A stretch of 64,000 nucleotides of DNA from Isoptericola halotolerans. Its GTDB lineage: Bacteria; Actinomycetota; Actinomycetes; Actinomycetales; Cellulomonadaceae. The DNA lies in assembly GCF_013149785.1 (NCBI RefSeq), contig NZ_JABEZU010000003.1, positions 62,001 through 126,000 of the forward strand, given 5' to 3'. Positions 17,182 to 29,394 of this stretch are shown here, one piece after another. The position numbers and the translations under genes were made by a program. The notes beneath the pieces were generated by a model, which did no database searches, was not told the origin of the DNA, and saw only the letters and a program-made list of their open reading frames with translations. Position 1 is the stretch's first letter, and every line of letters begins with the position of its first letter.

Positions 17182-18477
17182 GTGACCCGACCCCGCCGAT
17201 CGTCCCCCCGCCCCCGCCCCGTCGACCCGAACGTCGGCCTCGAGCTCGTGCTCGAGGTCGGTCCCGTCGCCCACGGCGGCCACTGCGTCGCGCGGCACGA
17301 GGGCCGTGTCGTCTTCGTGCGGCACACGCTGCCCGGTGAGACCGTCCGTGCACGCGTGACGGAAGGCGGCAAGAAGTTCTGGCGCGCGGATGCCGTCGAG
17401 GTCCTGGAGTCGTCCGCGGACCGGGTCGAACCGGCCTGGCCGGCCGCCGGCCCCGGTGGCGCGGGGGGCGGCGAGCTCTCGCACGTCTCCCTGCCCGCCC
17501 AGCGCCGGTGGAAGGCGGCCGTCGTGGCGGAACAGCTGCAGCGGCTCGCCGGCCTGGAGCTCGATGTCACCGTCGAGGCCGCACCGGGCGACGACGAGAA
17601 CCACGGGTTGGGGTACCGCACCCGCGTCGAGCTCGTGACCGACGGCGGGGGGCGCGCGGGCATGCGGCGCTTCCGTTCGCACGACGTCGTCACGCTCGAC
17701 GCGATGCCGCTGGGGACCCCGGAGGTGGCGGCGCTCGCAGAGAGCGAGAGCGTGTTCACCCACCGTTGGCGCCCGGGCCAGCGCATCGAGCTCGTGGCGC
17801 CGGCCGGTGGCGAGACGCCGATGGTGCTCGTCGACGGCACGCCGTGGCGACGGGGCCGGCCGGACTTCCGTCCCAACGCCCGCCGCTCGGTGAGCGAGAC
17901 GGTGACGGTGGGCGGCACCGAGCACCGCTACCGGGTCGCTGCGGACGGGTTCTGGCAGGTGCACCGCGAGGCGCCGGCCGTGCTGGCCGGCGCGGTGCTG
18001 GACGCCGTCGGTGACGTCACCGGGCGGACCGTCCTCGACCTGTACTCGGGGGCCGGGCTGTTCACGCTCCCGCTCGCGGCCGCCGTCGGGGAGCAGGGGC
18101 GTGTCGTCGCGGTCGAGGGCGACGAGCAGGCCGTGAAGGACGCCCGACGCAACGTGCACGGCCTGGACCAGGTCGACCTGCGCCTGGGCGCGGTGGACCG
18201 GGTGCTCGCCGGCAGCGCAGGTGACGCCCAGGGCGACGTCGGTCCGGCCGACGTCGTGGTGCTGGACCCGCCGCGTGCGGGCGCCGGGCGCACCGTCGTC
18301 GACGCGATCGCGGGCCGGGCGCCGGGTCGGATCGTCTACGTGGCGTGCGACCCGGCGGCGCTGGCACGCGACATCGGCCTGCTCGCCGGGCACGGCTACG
18401 GCCTGACGAGCCTGCGGGCGTTCGACCTGTTCCCGCACACCCACCACGTGGAGTGCGTGGCGGTCCTGGACCGCTGA
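17182..18477 (+). CDS. TrmA/RumA-type SAM-dependent RNA methyltransferase
   Basis: Predicted 431-residue enzyme. An N-terminal TRAM RNA-binding domain (about 20-80: VGPVAHGGHCVARHEGRVVFVRHTLPGE in family form) is followed by a central region and a C-terminal Rossmann methyltransferase: VLDLYSGAGLFTLPLA for SAM, VVLDPPRAGAG with the catalytic DPPR loop, and YVACDPAALARD containing the nucleophilic Cys. These enzymes form 5-methyluridine in tRNA or 23S rRNA. The four iron-sulfur cysteines of RlmD/RumA are not evident in the central region. GACAAT (17170-17175) lies 6 nt before the GTG. Confidence 0.88.
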   Translation: MTRPRRSSPRPRPVDPNVGLELVLEVGPVAHGGHCVARHEGRVVFVRHTLPGETVRARVTEGGKKFWRADAVEVLESSADRVEPAWPAAGPGGAGGGELSHVSLPAQRRWKAAVVAEQLQRLAGLELDVTVEAAPGDDENHGLGYRTRVELVTDGGGRAGMRRFRSHDVVTLDAMPLGTPEVAALAESESVFTHRWRPGQRIELVAPAGGETPMVLVDGTPWRRGRPDFRPNARRSVSETVTVGGTEHRYRVAADGFWQVHREAPAVLAGAVLDAVGDVTGRTVLDLYSGAGLFTLPLAAAVGEQGRVVAVEGDEQAVKDARRNVHGLDQVDLRLGAVDRVLAGSAGDAQGDVGPADVVVLDPPRAGAGRTVVDAIAGRAPGRIVYVACDPAALARDIGLLAGHGYGLTSLRAFDLFPHTHHVECVAVLDR

Positions 18478-18499
18478 CCCTCCCGGTACGGTCGGGGTC

Positions 18500-18925
18500 A
18501 TGGACGGGGGAACCACGGACGGACGAGGGCCGGTGCGCCGCTGGCTGCCGCTGCGACTGGCGGTGGTCGCGGTGGTGGCGCTGGCCGGTCTCGTGGTCGC
18601 GCTGCTCGTGCGGCAAGAGGATCCGGACCTGGTCCTCAACAGCTACCGGGGCGCACCGGCCGGTGCGGAAGCCACGGAGGGCATGGAGCCGGGCTGGGTC
18701 CTCGGGCAGGACGGGCGGCTGGCCGTCTACGCGGCGGGCAGCTCGTCCTGCCCGTGGACGCCGACGTCGGTCACCGCCGAGGGCGACCTGGTCTCGGTCC
18801 GTCTCGAGGTCGACGACGGCATGTGCACGGCGGACATGGTCTACACCACGCACGTCGTGGCCCTCCCGGCGGGGGTCGACCCGCAGTCGCTCGAGGTGGA
18901 GCTGGAGCTGGTCGCCCCGGGGTGA
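18500..18925 (+). CDS. Hypothetical membrane-anchored protein with an extracytoplasmic domain
   Basis: Predicted 141-residue protein of no recognised family. A basic N-terminus is followed by one hydrophobic helix at about residues 20-38 (LAVVAVVALAGLVVALLV), so it is probably membrane-anchored with the remainder outside. The outer part includes SSSCPWTP and DDGMCTADM; the two cysteines could form a disulfide. Codon use matches the neighbours. TACGGT (18487-18492) ends 7 nt before the ATG, suggesting its own leaderless transcript. It ends 19 bp before the convergent DUF5701 stop. Confidence 0.65.
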   Translation: MDGGTTDGRGPVRRWLPLRLAVVAVVALAGLVVALLVRQEDPDLVLNSYRGAPAGAEATEGMEPGWVLGQDGRLAVYAAGSSSCPWTPTSVTAEGDLVSVRLEVDDGMCTADMVYTTHVVALPAGVDPQSLEVELELVAPG

Positions 18926-18944
18926 CCCGGGACCGCCGGACGTC

Positions 18945-19607
18945 TCAGGCGAGCCGCGCCGCGGCCGAGGCGAAGCCGAGCCAGGTGTGCCGGTTGCCCC
19001 ACCAGCACCAGCCGACCTTGGCAGCGCCGCGGCGCTCGATGCCGCCCCGGCCGGTGCCGTTGGAGATCCACACCGCCGGCGTGCGCGTGTCGAACGAGCC
19101 GTCCGGCTTGCGCAGCCGGGAGCCGATCGTCATGAAGCACCGGTTGCGTTCCAGCGCCGTGGGGTCCTGCAGCACCCAGTGCAGGCCCTCGGCCAGGGTC
19201 AGCGGGCTGCGGCCGCGCCCGGCGATCTCGGGCGACGCCTCGGCGGGGGACCAGTTCGCCAGGTCGTCGCCCCGGTCCGGGCCGACGACGGCGTAGACGT
19301 CGCTGGTGGGCTCGTCGACGCCCGTGGGGGCGAAGGCGTCGACGTCGGGCATGTCGACGACGACGAACCCGGGACGCTCGTCCGTGCCGCTGCGGGTGCG
19401 GACCTGGCGGCGCAGGTGCGGCGCGAGGGACGACGGCGGCAGGTGCCGGGGGTGCACCACGAGCAGGGAGCCCTCGGGCGCGCGTCGGGCGAGCTCTGCG
19501 GCGGCCGAGTGCAGGGCTGCGGGGTCGAGGGTTCCGTGGTCGGTCAGCAGGCCGAGCTCGACCAGGTGGGCGGCCTGGGTGGCGAGGGAGGGCAGGGGTG
19601 CGGGCAC
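18945..19607 (-). CDS. DUF5701 family protein
   Basis: Predicted 220-residue soluble protein of unknown function. Recognisable segments are LLTDHGTLDPAALHSAAAEL near the N-terminus, a central ADVYAVVGPDRGDDLANWSPAEA-like stretch, and a C-terminal CFMTIGSRL then WCWWGNRHTWLGFASAAARL, rich in Trp and Cys and typical of DUF5701. The start is GTG 19607 because GGAAGGA lies 5-6 nt upstream; the frame extends 26 codons further but into the acn promoter region. It is divergent from aconitase, with 239 bp between. Confidence 0.75.
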   Translation of the reverse strand: MPAPLPSLATQAAHLVELGLLTDHGTLDPAALHSAAAELARRAPEGSLLVVHPRHLPPSSLAPHLRRQVRTRSGTDERPGFVVVDMPDVDAFAPTGVDEPTSDVYAVVGPDRGDDLANWSPAEASPEIAGRGRSPLTLAEGLHWVLQDPTALERNRCFMTIGSRLRKPDGSFDTRTPAVWISNGTGRGGIERRGAAKVGWCWWGNRHTWLGFASAAARLA

Positions 19608-19702
19608 GCGGGGTCCTTCCGTGGGGGGAGCGGCCAGGGTGCAACGCCTGGCGGCCCGACGGTGTTCCCGACCGTGTCGGGTCACGGTGAGGCACCCCTA
19701 AG

Positions 19703-19720
19703 TATCTTGACGTCAAGATA
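19703..19720. promoter_or_regulatory. Perfect 18-bp palindromic operator upstream of aconitase
   Basis: TATCTTGACGTCAAGATA is a perfect 18-bp palindrome in a region otherwise lacking AT-rich sequence. It contains a -35-like TTGACG (19707-19712), with a -10-like TATGCT at 19728-19733 (15-bp spacer). A dimeric regulator bound here would cover the aconitase promoter. The regulator is not encoded next to it. Confidence 0.6.
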
Positions 19721-19846
19721 TATGGGTTATGCTGGGGCCAGCCCGGCGGCCTGTGCGTACGCTGGGCGGAGCCCCCGGAAACCTCGGCGTCGGAACCATC
19801 TCCCGATCGGTGCCCGCGCCGGAAAGCCCCCGTAGAAGGAGCCGCA

Positions 19847-22600
<2,754 letters not shown>

Positions 22601-22619
22601 CGCGTCCGACGCACACCGT

Positions 22620-22660
22620 CCGACGCCCCGTCGCTCCCTGGTGGAGCGGCGGGGCGTCGG
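22620..22660. terminator. Bidirectional terminator hairpin between acnA and the alpha/beta hydrolase gene
   Basis: CCGACGCCCCG with TCGCTCC (22620-22637) pairs with GGAGCGG and CGGGGCGTCGG (22643-22660) around a CTGGT loop: an 18-bp stem with one G-T wobble. It lies between two convergent stop codons and is suited to terminate both genes. Confidence 0.8.
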
Positions 22661-22672
22661 CCGTCTGCCCGC

Positions 22673-23527
22673 TCAGGCGGGCACCCGGGTGACGTGGTCG
22701 ACGACGGCCCGCGCGACCGCGGGGTCGTCCAGCACGCGGTTGTGGCCGAGCCCCTCGACGAGGAGCAGCTCGCTGCCCGGGTGCGCGGTGTGGAGCCGGC
22801 GAGCGTCGGCGGGGTCGTTCATCGAGTCGGTGGTGCTCTGGACGAACAGGGTCGGGACGTGGGCCGGGACCGGGTGGTGGGTCAGGTCGAGCTCGGTACG
22901 TGGCGCGTCGACCGCGGGGAACATGACGCGCGCGGCACGGTCGGCGAGCCGGTCGTGCAATCGCGGCGGGAGCCCGGACTGGCGGACGAACGAGCCGATG
23001 ACGGACTCGAACCCGGTGGGCGCCGCGATCGACACGAAGCGCTCCGCGGCGAGCCCGTCCCGCAGGGCGAGACCGGCGGCCATGGCCCCGAGGGAGTGCC
23101 CGACGACGGCTGCCGCAGGGCCGACCTGTTCCTGGACCGCTCGGAGCGTGGCAGCGTGCTGGACGGCCTGGGTGGAGCGGCCGGAGGAGTCGCCGTGCGC
23201 GACGCCGTCGAAGGCGACGGGCTGCAGGCCCGCGGACTCGAACGCCTCGACGAGCCGGGCGAACCGCGAGGCACGCAGCTGCCAGCCGTGGACGAGCAGC
23301 ACCGGGGGAGCGTCGGGATCTCCCCAGGCGTAGGTGGCCACCCGCTCGTCACCGACCCGGACGAGGCGACGGCGTGCGGCGTCGTGCACCGGCTGGTCGA
23401 CGGGCCGGATGCGGGAGGGCGGACCGACGCGGCGCATGGCGCGGACGCCGAGCCCCACGGCGAGCGGCGGGGCGAGGGTGCCCAGCACACGGAAGCCGGT
23501 GCGGACGGGAGCGGGGACGAACGGCAC
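22673..23527 (-). CDS. Alpha/beta hydrolase
   Basis: Predicted 284-residue hydrolase. VLLVHGWQL supplies the oxyanion region, GHSLGAMAAG the nucleophile elbow with catalytic Ser, DSMNDP the probable acid, and EGLGHNRVLDDP the catalytic His. The N-terminal 60 residues are hydrophobic and basic (FRVLGTLAPPLAVGLGVRAMRRVG), possibly a membrane-associated helix. GTG 23527 is preferred because GGAGG lies 5 nt upstream; an upstream in-frame GTG at 23569 falls within the operator region. It is divergent from a TetR gene and probably repressed by it. The substrate is unknown. Confidence 0.85.
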   Translation of the reverse strand: MPFVPAPVRTGFRVLGTLAPPLAVGLGVRAMRRVGPPSRIRPVDQPVHDAARRRLVRVGDERVATYAWGDPDAPPVLLVHGWQLRASRFARLVEAFESAGLQPVAFDGVAHGDSSGRSTQAVQHAATLRAVQEQVGPAAAVVGHSLGAMAAGLALRDGLAAERFVSIAAPTGFESVIGSFVRQSGLPPRLHDRLADRAARVMFPAVDAPRTELDLTHHPVPAHVPTLFVQSTTDSMNDPADARRLHTAHPGSELLLVEGLGHNRVLDDPAVARAVVDHVTRVPA

Positions 23528-23553
23528 GGGGACCTCCGGAGGACCAAGTAGGT

Positions 23554-23594
23554 GTACGACCGTTCGCACAGTAACACTGAACGAACGGTCGTAC
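23554..23594. promoter_or_regulatory. Double TetR-type operator between hydrolase and tetR
   Basis: GTACGACCGTTCG (23554-23566) and its exact reverse complement CGAACGGTCGTAC (23582-23594) are separated by 15 bp. Each arm is itself an imperfect palindrome (ACGA-ACGG-TCGT), so the region may hold two dimer sites, one per divergent promoter. The right arm overlaps a -10-like TACTAT (23592-23597) that ends 6 nt before the tetR ATG. Confidence 0.75.
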
Positions 23595-23603
23595 TATCAC
23601 TCC

Positions 23604-24254
23604 ATGACGCCGATCCCGGAGCCTGCCCCGACCGACGGTCGCCGAGCGAGAGGCGACCGCACCCGCCGGGTCGTTCTCGACCACGCGGTGCAGGTCGCCT
23701 CCGTCGACGGGCTCGGCGGGCTGACCTTCGGCACGCTGGCAGCCGCCGCGCCCGTGAACAAGAGCGCGATCGCCGGGCTTTTCGGCTCCAAGGAGGGGCT
23801 CCAGCTCGCCGTCGTGGACCATGCCCGTGGCACGTTCGTCGACGAGGTGGTGGTCCCTGCTCGTTCCGCCGAGCCGGGCCTCCCGCGGCTGTGGGCCCTC
23901 GTCGGTTCCTGGACCGTCTACTCCCGTTCCCGGGTGTTCGCCGGTGGCTGCTTCTTCCGAGCGGCGGAGGTCGAGCTCGACGGTCGCGCACCGGGACCGG
24001 TGCGCGACGCCGTGGTGGAGACCCAGGAGCAGTGGGACGGCTACCTGACCCACCATGCCGACCTGGCGGCCGCCGCGGGACAGCTCGAGGCGGAGACCGA
24101 CGCCGTCCAGGTCGCCTTCGAGATCAACGCCCTGCTGGGCGCTGCGAACGACCGCTCGCTGCTGTTCGCCGACGACGGCGTCTACGCCCGGGCGAGCCGC
24201 GCGATCCGGGCGGCGTTGCTCGCGAGGGGCGCCGACCCCACCCTGCTCGCGTGA
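23604..24254 (+). CDS. TetR/AcrR family transcriptional regulator
   Basis: Predicted 216-residue repressor. Residues about 17-65 form the TetR helix-turn-helix domain: RRVVLDHAVQVAS, GLTFGTLAAAAPVNKSAIAGLFGSKEGLQLAVVDHA. The C-terminal part matches the TetR_C group with FAGGCFFRAAEVEL and a conserved ALLGAANDRSLLF. It should repress itself and the divergent hydrolase through the paired inverted repeat between them. A -10-like TACTAT ends 6 nt before the ATG, with no Shine-Dalgarno sequence, so a leaderless mRNA is likely. The inducer is unknown; it could be a lipophilic hydrolase substrate. Confidence 0.88.
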   Translation: MTPIPEPAPTDGRRARGDRTRRVVLDHAVQVASVDGLGGLTFGTLAAAAPVNKSAIAGLFGSKEGLQLAVVDHARGTFVDEVVVPARSAEPGLPRLWALVGSWTVYSRSRVFAGGCFFRAAEVELDGRAPGPVRDAVVETQEQWDGYLTHHADLAAAAGQLEAETDAVQVAFEINALLGAANDRSLLFADDGVYARASRAIRAALLARGADPTLLA

Positions 24255-24282
24255 GGGGGAGGGCTCGACGGCAGGGCCGGGT

Positions 24283-25632
24283 TCAGGCGAAGCCGAAGAC
24301 CACGGGAAAGGCCACCACGACCAGCGTCGCCCAGGCGGCGTAGACCGGCAGGTAGGCCGTCTGCCACGTCTCCAGCGCACCGAACCCTCGCCGTCGGCGA
24401 CAGAATCCCGCCAGCAGCCATCCGGTGCGCACCAGGTGGACCAGCAGCAGGAGGTTCAGCCCGAGCGCCGCGACCTTGTTGGGGCTGGCGCCGAACTCCG
24501 CGATGCGTGTGAGCATCGCCGTCAGGGCGACGGTGTCGACCGCGAGGGCGGCGACCACCATCGCGAGCTGGAGGACGTCGAACAGGCCGGGTCGTGCGAG
24601 CGGGTCGCGCGCCGAGATCGAGTAGAGCAGCAGCGCGAGCACCAGGATCAGCACCGCGTCGAGCAGGAGGAGCAGCCCGCGGTCGACGGTGGTCAGTCCG
24701 CCGACCGCGACGAGCACGGTGAACGACACGGCCAGCATCACGGTCGTGAGCGGCGTGAAGACGCGTGTCAGCACGGGAGCCATGTTCTCGACGACCTGCT
24801 GCTTGGCCTCGACCAGCCAGGCCGCGACGATCAGGGCGCCCGGCACGCCGAACGGGATCAACCACTGTTCGAGAGCGGGCTCGAGGTCGACGTCGACCAG
24901 GCCCAGCAGCCCGAAGGTGAGGCCGACGAGCACACCGCTGCCCAGGGTGATGAGCGCGACGTAGATCGCCAGCTCACCGGTGAAGCGGACGAAGTCCATG
25001 CGACGGTCGGACGATCGCCACCGGCCCCCCACGTATGCCAGGCCGACGAGCGCCCAGGGCACGACCGGTGCGTGGACGGCGGCCAGGACGACGGTCGAGC
25101 CGGAGGGGTCGAAGGGGTAGGCGTTCAGCACCACGCCGAGGACGGCGAACGCTGCGCCCAGCATGCCCAGCGTGCGCCAGGTCAGCCGCCGCTTCCACGC
25201 CAGGTACCCGGCCAGGAACGGTGCGACGAGCAAGCCGGCGTTGCGCAGCAGGGTGCTCTCGTCCCAGAAGGTGGTGCCGAGCTTGACGGCCAGGCCCGCA
25301 CCGAGGGCGAGCGTGAGAACGACGGTGAGCTCCCGGCGTGCCTCCGACGAGCCGGCGTCGTCGGCGTCGGGCACGAGCACGAGCTGCTTCCACAGTCGCT
25401 CCGAGTGCTCGCGGGCGAACTCGCGCGAGATCGCGTCCAGGCGACCGAGGCGCTTGACGGCGACGAGGAAGGCCTCGTCGTCGTCGAGCCCGGTGGCGGT
25501 CAGGTCGGCCACCCGTTCGCGCAGGTGATCCTCCATCTCGTCCACGTCGGCAGGAGCGATGGCGCGGTGCCGGTGGACGTAGTCGCGCCACCGGGCGACC
25601 TGGGTCTCCAGGCTCGTCGTGGAGTCCGTCAT
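24283..25632 (-). CDS. Permease-prefix-domain membrane protein controlled by PadR
   Basis: Predicted 449-residue protein. Residues 1-75 form a soluble helical permease prefix domain (VDEMEDHLRERVADLTATGLDDDEAFLVAVKRLG in family form). About ten to twelve hydrophobic segments follow from residue 105 to the C-terminus. No transporter signature was recognised. Its ATG overlaps the PadR stop by 4 bases, so regulator and membrane protein are co-translated. PadR plus a permease-prefix protein is a common actinobacterial and firmicute pairing linked to antimicrobial or envelope stress; that role is inference here. Confidence 0.8.
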   Translation of the reverse strand: MTDSTTSLETQVARWRDYVHRHRAIAPADVDEMEDHLRERVADLTATGLDDDEAFLVAVKRLGRLDAISREFAREHSERLWKQLVLVPDADDAGSSEARRELTVVLTLALGAGLAVKLGTTFWDESTLLRNAGLLVAPFLAGYLAWKRRLTWRTLGMLGAAFAVLGVVLNAYPFDPSGSTVVLAAVHAPVVPWALVGLAYVGGRWRSSDRRMDFVRFTGELAIYVALITLGSGVLVGLTFGLLGLVDVDLEPALEQWLIPFGVPGALIVAAWLVEAKQQVVENMAPVLTRVFTPLTTVMLAVSFTVLVAVGGLTTVDRGLLLLLDAVLILVLALLLYSISARDPLARPGLFDVLQLAMVVAALAVDTVALTAMLTRIAEFGASPNKVAALGLNLLLLVHLVRTGWLLAGFCRRRRGFGALETWQTAYLPVYAAWATLVVVAFPVVFGFA

Positions 25633-26003
25633 GCGAACCCTCCTGCGGTGGCGGGGCCGCCCGGCAGCGGCCTCGAGACGGCCTCCCAGGCCTGGTTCAA
25701 CGTCTTGCTCACGACGTGCCACTGCGCCTGGCGCTCGGCGAGCGTCTCCCGGCCGGCCGCGGTGATCGCGTAGTGCTTGCGGCGCCGTCCCGACTCCGAC
25801 CGGCCCCAGCTCGCCTCGACGAGCCCGTGGCGCTCCAGGCGGTGCAGCAGCGGGTACAGCATCCCGTCGGTCCACTCCATGTGGCCGTCGGACAGCTCGG
25901 CAACGCGTCTGGCGATGGCGTAGCCGTACGACTCGCCCTCGGCGAGGATGCCGAGCACGAGGGGTGTCGCGGAGGCTGCGACCAGGTCCTTTTCGATGTG
26001 CAC
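25629..26003 (-). CDS. PadR family transcriptional regulator
   Basis: Predicted 124-residue winged-helix repressor. SATPLVLGILAEGESYGYAI and ELSDGHMEWTDGMLYPLLHRLERHGLV are the PadR-family helices, RRRKHYAITAAGRETLAE is the wing and following helix, and the C-terminal helix is the dimerisation arm. It should bind its own promoter, where two direct repeats are seen, and release it on ligand binding. The GTG at 26003 has GGAG upstream. The partner gene starts within its stop codon. Confidence 0.9.
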   Translation of the reverse strand: MHIEKDLVAASATPLVLGILAEGESYGYAIARRVAELSDGHMEWTDGMLYPLLHRLERHGLVEASWGRSESGRRRKHYAITAAGRETLAERQAQWHVVSKTLNQAWEAVSRPLPGGPATAGGFA

Positions 26004-26024
26004 GGGTCTCCATCCCTCGATCTG

Positions 26025-26055
26025 CTAGGTATTAAACCCTCGCAGTTCTAGGTAT
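26025..26055 (-). promoter_or_regulatory. Direct repeats in the padR promoter
   Basis: CTAGGTAT occurs at 26025-26032 and again at 26048-26055 (23 bp start to start, about two helical turns), in one of the few AT-containing stretches of the region. On the coding (minus) strand these read ATACCTAG, 20-45 bp upstream of the padR start. They are candidate PadR binding sites. Confidence 0.5.
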
Positions 26056-26104
26056 GGCAAGCGCCGGAGCGGTTCAGGACCGGCCGTCCGGTCAGCCGCG
26101 CACC

Positions 26105-27004
26105 TCAGGTGTCGGCGAGCACCCGGGCCAGGGCCTCCGCGCCCATGCGGCGCACCCACTCGTGCTCGGGACCGGACTCGAGCATCGACGTCGACATCGT
26201 CAGGGCCCAGCCGCGGGCGCGGAGCCAGACCGGGTCGTCGTGCGGGTAGCGGTCCGAGAGTGCCTCCCCGTAGACCGTGCGACCCGTGGCGTCGAGCACG
26301 AGCCACGCGGCCGCCAGGTCCGTCGCCGGGTCGCCGGAGGTCATGTCCCCGAAGTCGACGACGGCGGCCAGCCCGTGCGGCTCCGCGCTCGCGCCGTCGT
26401 CGAGCACGAGGTTGCCGGGGTGCGGGTCGCCGTGGATCCACAGCGGCGGCCCGTCCCAGGCGGGAGCATCGACGAGCCGGGACCACAGGGCGAGCACGCG
26501 GTCGCCGTCGGGCACGATGCCGCGCTCGACGCGCCCGTGCACCGCCGCACCCCGCGTGGGCAGTGCCGCGCTGCGGAAGGGGTTGACCGGGGCGTCCGGT
26601 GGTGCCGGTACGTGCAGCGCCCGGTGGAAGGCAGCCAAGGGTCCGGCGGCCGTGCGCCGCTGCTCCACCGGGACGTCCGCGGCGCGGAGGCCGGCGATCC
26701 ACGGCACCACCGACCATGACCACGGATACCCCAGGGCCGGACTCGGACGGCCGACCCGCACCGCGACGGGCACGGCGACCGGCAACCGCGCGGCCAGGAC
26801 CGGCAGCCACTGCTGCTCGTGCTCCACCAGGTGTGCGGCGATCTCGCGGCGCGGCACCCGGACGGCCAGGTCGTCGCCGAGACGCAGCATGACGTTGTCC
26901 CAGCCCTCGGCCACGGGGCGCAGGGGGAGCGCGGCCAGGTCGGGATGCTGCTCGGCGAGGAGCGCGCGCACCAGGGCGACGGTGACGTCCAGGTCGGCCT
27001 TCAC
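26105..27004 (-). CDS. Aminoglycoside phosphotransferase family protein
   Basis: Predicted 299-residue kinase-fold protein. The N-terminal lobe contains [20 protein letters not shown] with the ATP-binding Lys/Arg region, the catalytic loop is [13 protein letters not shown], and the metal Asp follows in [20 protein letters not shown]. This fold phosphorylates aminoglycosides, homoserine, choline or other small molecules, so antibiotic resistance should not be assumed. The GTG start is 2 bp upstream of nothing obvious; it lies 10 bp after the Nudix stop on the same strand and may be the last gene of a GuaB1-Nudix-kinase unit. Confidence 0.85.
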   Translation of the reverse strand: MKADLDVTVALVRALLAEQHPDLAALPLRPVAEGWDNVMLRLGDDLAVRVPRREIAAHLVEHEQQWLPVLAARLPVAVPVAVRVGRPSPALGYPWSWSVVPWIAGLRAADVPVEQRRTAAGPLAAFHRALHVPAPPDAPVNPFRSAALPTRGAAVHGRVERGIVPDGDRVLALWSRLVDAPAWDGPPLWIHGDPHPGNLVLDDGASAEPHGLAAVVDFGDMTSGDPATDLAAAWLVLDATGRTVYGEALSDRYPHDDPVWLRARGWALTMSTSMLESGPEHEWVRRMGAEALARVLADT

Positions 27005-27014
27005 GAGATGGTGC

Positions 27015-27707
27015 TCACAGGTCGAGCTCCAGCTCGTGGGCCCGGTCCCAGTCCTCGGTCCAGCCCAGGTGGTCGAACATCGCGTCGAGGATGCCCCCGG
27101 TGAAGCCCCAGACCAGGTGCTGCGTGCCGCCGTCGTCCACGAGGAAGCCGGGACCGCTCCAGACCTGCCCGCCCCGGCGCAGGACGGTGGTCACGCGGTT
27201 CGAGGGGTGCAGCAGATCGGCCACCGGCGCGCGGAAGACGTGCGCGGACTCGGCCGGGTCGACGACGCCCACGGCGGACTGCCGGGCCCACCAGCCGAGC
27301 ACCGGCGTGACGACATGGTTGCTGACGGGCATCGGCAACGACTCCAGGATGCCGAGAACCTCCACGCCCGCGGTGTCCACCCCGGTCTCCTCGGTGGCCT
27401 CGCGCAGCGCCGCCTCCACGACACCCTCGTCCGGCTCCACGCGCCCGCCGGGGAACGCCACCTGTCCCGCGTGGGAGCGCAGCGTGGCAGCGCGCGCCAG
27501 CAGCAGGACGTCCAGGTCGCGGTGCACGGCCAGCGCCTGGGCGTCGTGCTCCGCGGCGAGCGAGTCCAGGACGCCGAACAGGACCAGCACGGCGGCGGGG
27601 CGGGCCGCCGAGAGGTCGATCTCGCCGCGGGCATGGCGCCAGGGCCCCGTGAAGGCACCGTCGTCGGCCAGCGCGGCGAGCTGGTCGCGTGCGGTGGGCC
27701 CGTTCAC
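27015..27707 (-). CDS. Nudix hydrolase, CoA diphosphatase-like
   Basis: Predicted 230-residue Nudix enzyme. The Nudix box reads [24 protein letters not shown] (G-x5-E-x7-RE-x2-EE-x-G), preceded by [12 protein letters not shown], which is the NuCoA signature of coenzyme A diphosphatases. It should cleave CoA or acyl-CoA into 4'-phosphopantetheine and 3',5'-[15 protein letters not shown] near the C-terminus also fits this group. The GTG at 27707 begins 4 nt after the GuaB1 stop, so the genes are co-transcribed; an upstream extension would run inside guaB1. Confidence 0.85.
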   Translation of the reverse strand: MNGPTARDQLAALADDGAFTGPWRHARGEIDLSAARPAAVLVLFGVLDSLAAEHDAQALAVHRDLDVLLLARAATLRSHAGQVAFPGGRVEPDEGVVEAALREATEETGVDTAGVEVLGILESLPMPVSNHVVTPVLGWWARQSAVGVVDPAESAHVFRAPVADLLHPSNRVTTVLRRGGQVWSGPGFLVDDGGTQHLVWGFTGGILDAMFDHLGWTEDWDRAHELELDL

Positions 27708-27711
27708 GACG

Positions 27712-29232
<1,521 letters not shown>

Positions 29233-29394
29233 TCAGGTCTTCCCGCCGGCCACTGTCGAACCTATCGTGCGACGGCGGTCGGCGGTCGGCGGTGCCCCCG
29301 ACGTCCCCACGGTCGTCGCGCCGTCCCCACGGGGACCGCACAGCCACGTGGCGAACACGGCTTAGAGTTGTCGGATGACCAGTGGGAGGAACGC

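Noticed and set aside
15202-18639. A very long minus-strand reading frame opposite the KimA-like and RNA methyltransferase genes
   Set aside because: It is a shadow of GC-biased third positions; the protein is a low-complexity mix of Arg, Gly, His and Val without domains, while the plus strand encodes clear families.
26105-27004. Aminoglycoside resistance gene
   Set aside because: The kinase fold is shared by many metabolic enzymes and no specific aminoglycoside-modifying signature was seen.
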